Source: JBDRFZ01 sp043818395 (lineage in GTDB: Bacteria > Patescibacteriota > Patescibacteriia > 2-12-FULL-60-25). From it: DNA of 9,983 nt. Each line of letters begins with the position of its first letter. Within the stretch, counting starts at the first letter, position 1. The translations under genes were made by a program, and so were the position numbers. The stretch spans positions 1 through 9,983 of the forward strand of contig JBDRFZ010000035.1 of NCBI GenBank assembly GCA_043818395.1. Reading direction: 5' to 3'. Shown here one piece after another: positions 6,290-9,983 of this stretch. The notes beneath the pieces were generated by a model. The model made no database searches. It saw only the letters and a list, made by a program, of their open reading frames with translations, and was not told where the DNA came from.

Positions 6290-6346
6290 AAAAGATCCTT
6301 CATTCCGTCAGACTTCATTCAGGACGACAGAAAAACGAAGAATGAA
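6290..6346. repeat. Repeat-like element between tyrS and argS
   Basis: On the minus strand this spacer reads GTCGTCCTGAATGAAGTC, then TGACGGAATGAAGGATC. It resembles the GTCATCCTGAGCGAAG...GAAGGATC family of dispersed intergenic repeats that I recall from several bacterial groups. Within it TTCATTC (6299-6305) pairs with GAATGAA (6340-6346) and CGTC (6306-6309) with GACG (6323-6326), so it can fold imperfectly. It lies just after the tyrS stop and may shape the tyrS mRNA 3' end. The assignment rests on recalled similarity only. Confidence 0.4.
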
Positions 6347-6362
6347 AAAGTTAACAATGAAT

Positions 6363-6376
6363 TATACTTCTAACAT
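6363..6376 (+). promoter_or_regulatory. Candidate argS -10 region
   Basis: TATACT (6363-6368) is a good -10 box, with TAACAT (6371-6376) as a second choice. They would start RNA about 10 or 2 bases before the ATG at 6385. No convincing -35 box stands at the right distance; TTAACA (6351-6356) is 14 bp before TAACAT. The ATG lacks an SD, as for valS and tyrS. Confidence 0.35.
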
Positions 6377-6384
6377 TTGACCAT

Positions 6385-8238
6385 ATGGCCTATTATTCCT
6401 GGGATGCGATACTTGCTCATGTTGCGGCATGTTTAAGCGATGCGAGCGGCACGAAAGTTGAAAGCAGGGATTTGGTTTTGCCGCCTAAGCCGGATTTAGG
6501 TGATATAGCTTACGGCTGTTTTGATATCGCCAAAAAGAATAAAAAAGATCCGGCACAAGTCGCCGAGGAATTGGCGGCAAAAATAGGCAAGGGCGACCAT
6601 ACGATTTTGGCGGCCAAAGCTTTCGGCCCTTATGTTAACGTCGCTTTAAAGGTTGGTGATTTTTTGAACAGGGTCGTTCAGGATGTGGAAAACAATGATC
6701 AAGAATTTGGTACATCAAATGTGGGGCAGGGCAAGCAGCTTATGCTGGAATACGCCCAACCTAATACACACAAAGAAATTCATGTGGGGCATTTGCGGAA
6801 TTTGATCCTGGGATCGTCTTTGGCAAAAATATTAAAATTGGCCAATTGGGATGTAATAACCGCGAGTTATCATGGGGATATCGGAGCACATGTCATCAAA
6901 TGTTTATGGTTATTGGTGCGTGAAGCGACATCGGCTATACCGCAACCAAAATCCAAAAAGGCCAAGAAAGGCGAACCGGAAAATAAACCCCTGGCTGCTG
7001 ATGCGTGGACTGATTACGTGATAGAAAATTTGGATGAGAAAATGGCGGATGAGATTTTAAAAGCCATGCCTAAAAATTATAAAACTGGAAACGCTTTAGG
7101 TAGGTATTATTCCGAAGCTGTGAAACTCCTCGAAGAAAATCCGGATTGGTTGAAGCAGGTTTCCGAGGTCCAGCGAAAATTAGAAGCTAAATCACCGGGC
7201 TGGATAAAGATCTGGCAGGAAACGAGACGTTGGTCGATAGCTGAGATGTCGGAAATTTTTCAAGAATTGGGAGTAGCAATTAAGCGTCAGTATTTTGAAA
7301 GTGAAGTCTTGGACGAAGGACAGAAAATCGTGGATGAGCTTTTAGAGAAAGATATCGCCAGAAAGAGCCAGGGAGCGATTATAGTTGATTTAGAGGAGCA
7401 GAAGTTACCGCCGTTTTTAATTCGAAAATCCGATGGCACGACTTTGTATGCAACGCGTGACATGGCTTTAGCTAGGTTGAAATTACGGGAATATCCAAAA
7501 CTAGAGCGTTCTCTTTTAATGGTAGACAACCGTCAGGCGCTGTATTTTAAGCAGCTTTTTGCTACGTTTGATCTGATGGGTTTTAAAACGCCTCATGAAT
7601 TTATCGGTTATGAATTCTTAACTTTAAAAAGCGGCGCCATGTCGAGTCGTGCCGGCAACGTGGTGACCTGGCAAGGATTTCGAGACGAGGTTTTGAATTA
7701 CGCCACTAAAGAAACGCGGAAACGTCACGAAGATTGGCCGTCCGGACGAATACAACATACGTCCTGGGCTCTGGCCATGGGTGGAATTAAGTTCGGCATG
7801 TTAAGACTCGATAGCGATAAGATTTTTGTTTTTGATCTCGAAAAAGCCATGTCGTTTGATGGAGATACCGGACCGTATGTTCAATATGCGGCGACACGGT
7901 TAAATTCCATACTTAAAAAAGCCGGCTGGAATAGCGCCGAAGGCCTGCCTCAAGGAGATTTGACCGGACTTTCCGAGCAGGCGGAAAAGTTATTAGGTTT
8001 GCAATTAGCGATCTTTCCCTCGATGTGTGAAAAAGCAGCAAAAGAGTTGCGCCCTATGATCATCGCTTCGTGGTGTCTGCAGACGGCTCAGCGTATTACC
8101 GCATTTTATCATGACGTGCCTGTCTTAGATGCTCCACCGGCAATCAAACAGGCAAGAATGAGGCTTATTGCTGCAGTTGGAAAAGTTTTAGGGCAGGGGT
8201 TGGATTTGTTGGGCATACCCCTGCCAGATGAAATGTAG
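6385..8238 (+). CDS. argS: Arginyl-tRNA synthetase
   Basis: ArgRS is a class I enzyme that charges tRNA-Arg and needs the tRNA present to activate arginine. The 617-residue product shows the N-terminal tRNA D-loop recognition domain (about 5-100, with PPKPDLGDIAYGCFDIAK), then EYAQPNTHKEIHVGHLRN (122-139) with HIGH as HVGH (133-136). DGTTLYATRDMALA (350-363) and FDGDTGPYVQYAATR (491-505) are typical of ArgRS. The KMSKS site is the variant MSSRAGNVV (419-427), a form common among ArgRS that lack the usual lysine. The C-terminal DALR-type anticodon-binding domain ends in LLGIPLPDEM, close to the family's usual LLGI..PERM ending. A Lys-rich insert, PKSKKAKKGEPENK (188-201), follows the HIGH region. 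The ATG at 6385 has no SD. The kinase gene starts 2 bp after the stop. Confidence 0.97.
   Translation: MAYYSWDAILAHVAACLSDASGTKVESRDLVLPPKPDLGDIAYGCFDIAKKNKKDPAQVAEELAAKIGKGDHTILAAKAFGPYVNVALKVGDFLNRVVQDVENNDQEFGTSNVGQGKQLMLEYAQPNTHKEIHVGHLRNLILGSSLAKILKLANWDVITASYHGDIGAHVIKCLWLLVREATSAIPQPKSKKAKKGEPENKPLAADAWTDYVIENLDEKMADEILKAMPKNYKTGNALGRYYSEAVKLLEENPDWLKQVSEVQRKLEAKSPGWIKIWQETRRWSIAEMSEIFQELGVAIKRQYFESEVLDEGQKIVDELLEKDIARKSQGAIIVDLEEQKLPPFLIRKSDGTTLYATRDMALARLKLREYPKLERSLLMVDNRQALYFKQLFATFDLMGFKTPHEFIGYEFLTLKSGAMSSRAGNVVTWQGFRDEVLNYATKETRKRHEDWPSGRIQHTSWALAMGGIKFGMLRLDSDKIFVFDLEKAMSFDGDTGPYVQYAATRLNSILKKAGWNSAEGLPQGDLTGLSEQAEKLLGLQLAIFPSMCEKAAKELRPMIIASWCLQTAQRITAFYHDVPVLDAPPAIKQARMRLIAAVGKVLGQGLDLLGIPLPDEM
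8192..8225 (+). repeat. Hairpin at the 3' end of argS
   Basis: GGCAGGGGT (8192-8200) and ACCCCTGCC (8217-8225) are perfect 9-bp arms around a 16-base loop, ending 10 bases before the argS stop. The arms encode native-looking ArgRS residues (GQGLDLLGIPLP), so unlike the valS blocks this is not an obvious insertion. It could modulate translation of the kinase start just downstream. Confidence 0.5.
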
Positions 8239-8240
8239 GT

Positions 8241-9884
8241 ATGGATATATTGCCCCTAGATCTCGTACTCGTTGTCGGACTTTCATCCGCCACTTTTATT
8301 TTGGGTCTTAAGGCTTGGTGGAGGAAAAAATGGGCCATGGGAAATGTGGTTTATGCGTTGATCGCTATCTCTTTAGCCTTCTGGTCGACTACTGATTGGT
8401 TCACTAGATTGGAAGTATTCGCTCTACCTTCACAGATATTTATTTGGAAACTTGGCTTCTATTTTAGCGCATGCTTGGGCGCTGGTTTGGCTACGCATGC
8501 GTCAGCTTATCTGGTCCGGCATTCGCGTGTCAGGCATTTGGTCCGTATTTACCTTTTAGGTTTGGTCGCGTTTTTAATGCTTGCCATTGGTTTATGTCTA
8601 CGAAATACGGAATATTTTTTTCTTCCCGCTGAGCCGTTTTTGACCGCCGGCGCACTTCTTGCCTTGGTCATATATTCAGCTGCGATATATTTTGTTGCCA
8701 CTGATCTTTATCCGTATTTATACTCTACCTTTTCTACGGAGCTGGAGCGGCGGCGCGCGACTTATGGTCTTATGATTCTTTTACCATATACGCTTGCCGG
8801 CGCTATGCAGTTTGTAATTGGCCCGCTTCCTTTTAGTCTGTTTATTCCAGTGCTTGAAGCCTGGTTTTTATTTTTCTCCCTTATGTCTTTTGTCCGAGTC
8901 TCTTTTTTAGATGTAGAATTTTCCGCCATCGAAAGTTTCATGATTATCCTGACGGCTTTTGCTCTTGTGCTTTTTTTGCGCTCAAGAGATTTTTCGGAAA
9001 TTACGGTTGTCGCTTTAGGTTCTTTTTTGGTTGGATCTTTTGCCGTGATCGCTAATAGATCGGTCAGGGGCGAACATGCAAAAAGGTTATTTTTTGAAAA
9101 GGTGAATCTTGAAATGAAAATGATTGAAGAAGCGAAGAATGATTTTTTAGATATGGTGGCGCACCAACTTCGCGGACCGCTTGGCGGCATACGCGCATCG
9201 GCGTCTATGCTAGCGCATGGCGACATGGGCGTTTTACCGGAAAAGGCTAAGAAAAACGTGGAATTAATCGAGAATTCGGCAACCAGACTTTTATCGCTGG
9301 CTGATATTTATCTGAACGCTTCGCGTTTGCAGGTTGGCAAGTTTATGAGTGTTTGCGAGCGCATTCAGGTAAAAAAAGAAATTGAAAAAGTTGTAGATGA
9401 ACTTTCTGCGATCGCCTCTGCCAAAAATCTTGAAGTCAAGATTACGATCGATGAAAACGTACCCTCTGAATTAGAGATTGATGTCGAAGTTCTGCAAAAT
9501 GTATTGTTTAATCTTTTGGATAACGCGATAAAGTATACAGAAAAGGGCAGTGTGATTATTCAAGTTCGTATTTTTCACAACGATTTGATGATTCGCGTTA
9601 AAGATACGGGACCGGGCATGAGCGAACAGGAATTAAAGGATCTTTTTCATAAGTTTTATCGAAACGAAAGTAGCAGGGAATATAGGCAGGATGGAACAGG
9701 ATTAGGTCTTTATATTGCTAGGCGCTTAGCGGAAGCTGCAGGTGGAAGCATTAGCGTGACGAGTGAAGGTTTCGGTCATGGCGCCTGCTTCGAAGTGAAA
9801 ATACCAATCGGCAGGTCTAAAACTGAGGAAAATTGTCAGAAGATGTCCCACGGAAGTTGTAATGTCCCTTTTGCGGGAAGTTAG
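8241..9884 (+). CDS. Membrane-bound sensor histidine kinase
   Basis: This 547-residue protein should autophosphorylate in response to a signal and pass phosphate to a response regulator. About nine hydrophobic segments (near 6-24, 34-53, 65-86, 101-120, 131-152, 174-193, 196-218, 230-247, 253-271) suggest a seven-helix sensor like the 7TM histidine-kinase N-terminal family plus two more helices. The HisKA domain follows at about 297-365 with the H box MVAHQLRGPL (phosphoacceptor H308). Gln follows the His where Glu/Asp is most common. The ATPase domain shows the N box NLLDNAIKY (424-432), G1 DTGPGM (455-460), F box FHKFYR (469-474) and G2 GTGLGLYIARRL (485-496). The catalytic fold ends near residue 522. 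Residues from about 532 on are encoded by a transposon-like end, so the tail is probably not native. The start lies 2 bp after argS, implying co-transcription and translational coupling. No response regulator is in the window. Confidence 0.92.
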   Translation: MDILPLDLVLVVGLSSATFILGLKAWWRKKWAMGNVVYALIAISLAFWSTTDWFTRLEVFALPSQIFIWKLGFYFSACLGAGLATHASAYLVRHSRVRHLVRIYLLGLVAFLMLAIGLCLRNTEYFFLPAEPFLTAGALLALVIYSAAIYFVATDLYPYLYSTFSTELERRRATYGLMILLPYTLAGAMQFVIGPLPFSLFIPVLEAWFLFFSLMSFVRVSFLDVEFSAIESFMIILTAFALVLFLRSRDFSEITVVALGSFLVGSFAVIANRSVRGEHAKRLFFEKVNLEMKMIEEAKNDFLDMVAHQLRGPLGGIRASASMLAHGDMGVLPEKAKKNVELIENSATRLLSLADIYLNASRLQVGKFMSVCERIQVKKEIEKVVDELSAIASAKNLEVKITIDENVPSELEIDVEVLQNVLFNLLDNAIKYTEKGSVIIQVRIFHNDLMIRVKDTGPGMSEQELKDLFHKFYRNESSREYRQDGTGLGLYIARRLAEAAGGSISVTSEGFGHGACFEVKIPIGRSKTEENCQKMSHGSCNVPFAGS

Positions 9885-9892
9885 AATGTCAC
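9852..9892 (+). repeat. Tandem GGAAGTTnnAATGTCnC motifs
   Basis: GGAAGTTGTAATGTCCC (9852-9868) and GGAAGTTAGAATGTCAC (9876-9892) match at 14 of 17 positions. They are spaced 24 bp start to start, roughly two helical turns, as expected for repeated transposase-binding sites. The kinase stop codon TAG (9882-9884) lies inside the second copy. A partial third copy, AGATGTCCC, begins at 9841. Confidence 0.6.
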
Positions 9893-9961
9893 ATTCTGGC
9901 CGGCTGTCGGGAACTCCGGATTCCTGTACAACGGTCTGGTATGACAACCCAACTTTTCGCT

Positions 9962-9983
9962 ATGTCAAAAAAGGATATTGATC
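9962..9983 (+). CDS. First codons of a gene running off the right edge, possibly a transposase
   Basis: An ATG at 9962 opens a frame reading MSKKDID to the window end. Short N-termini of this style followed by a helix-turn-helix are common in integrase-core transposases, and the repeated motifs just upstream fit a transposon end. No SD precedes the ATG. Seven codons cannot prove identity. Confidence 0.35.

Larger units (their letters stand above)
9834..9983 (+). mobile_element. Probable end of an insertion sequence, running off the window
   Basis: TGTC recurs at 9834, 9844, 9863, 9887 and 9905, each time but the last preceded by an A- or T-rich pair. Two 17-bp copies of GGAAGTTnnAATGTCnC lie 24 bp apart. 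GAATGT-C-ACATTC at 9884-9896 is a small palindrome. Arrays of AATGTCCC-type motifs are familiar to me from the termini of transposons with integrase-core (DDE) transposases. A possible transposase start, MSKKDID, follows at 9962. The outer boundary is set at the first TGTC and is approximate. The opposite end and any target duplication lie outside the window. Confidence 0.45.

Noticed and set aside
8762..9226. 154-codon minus-strand open frame inside the kinase gene
   Set aside because: Antisense to the membrane and H-box coding region; Lys/Ser-rich composition mirrors the hydrophobic codons on the other strand.

Overview
The window looks like a chromosomal stretch of an uncultivated bacterium, most likely from the Candidate Phyla Radiation (Patescibacteria). 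That assignment is inference. It rests on a DHH-phosphoesterase-like protein of a type I associate with these genomes, on aminoacyl-tRNA synthetase genes whose start codons sit almost on their promoters with no Shine-Dalgarno sequence, on a histidine kinase with an N-terminal multi-pass membrane region and an HQLR-type H box, and on moderate GC content. No rRNA, tRNA or CRISPR array is visible.

Layout. Positions 1-56 hold what may be the last codons of a gene entering from the left. Two long hairpins follow; the second (158-236, then a T tract) looks like a terminator that could serve both strands. A minus-strand gene (246-1412) encodes a DHH-family-like protein that has lost most of its metal-binding signature. 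It diverges from the plus-strand genes across a 225-bp intergenic region. The plus strand then carries valS (1638-4481), a small cysteine-rich putative lipoprotein gene (4575-4916), tyrS (5017-6246), argS (6385-8238) and a membrane histidine kinase gene (8241-9884) that starts 2 bp after argS. The right edge (about 9834-9983) appears to be the end of a transposable element, with repeated AATGTC motifs and the first codons of a possible transposase.

How the genes relate. ValRS, TyrRS and ArgRS are all class I synthetases that charge tRNA in the cytoplasm, but each seems to have its own promoter, so this is a cluster rather than one operon. The kinase is the only gene tightly coupled to a synthetase gene (argS). 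No response regulator lies beside it; the transposon end begins inside its last codons, so any partner that once followed may have been displaced. The lipoprotein gene stands apart: it has a strong GGAGG ribosome site, a TTGACG promoter box and its own 3' hairpin.

Most striking points: (1) two GC-rich palindromic elements of the kind dispersed in many genomes lie in frame inside valS and are translated as linker peptides; (2) the DHH protein reads DCD where DHH is expected and has lost other metal ligands; (3) the kinase's last ~16 residues are encoded by a transposon-like end; (4) SD-less, nearly leaderless synthetase genes contrast with one SD-led lipoprotein gene.
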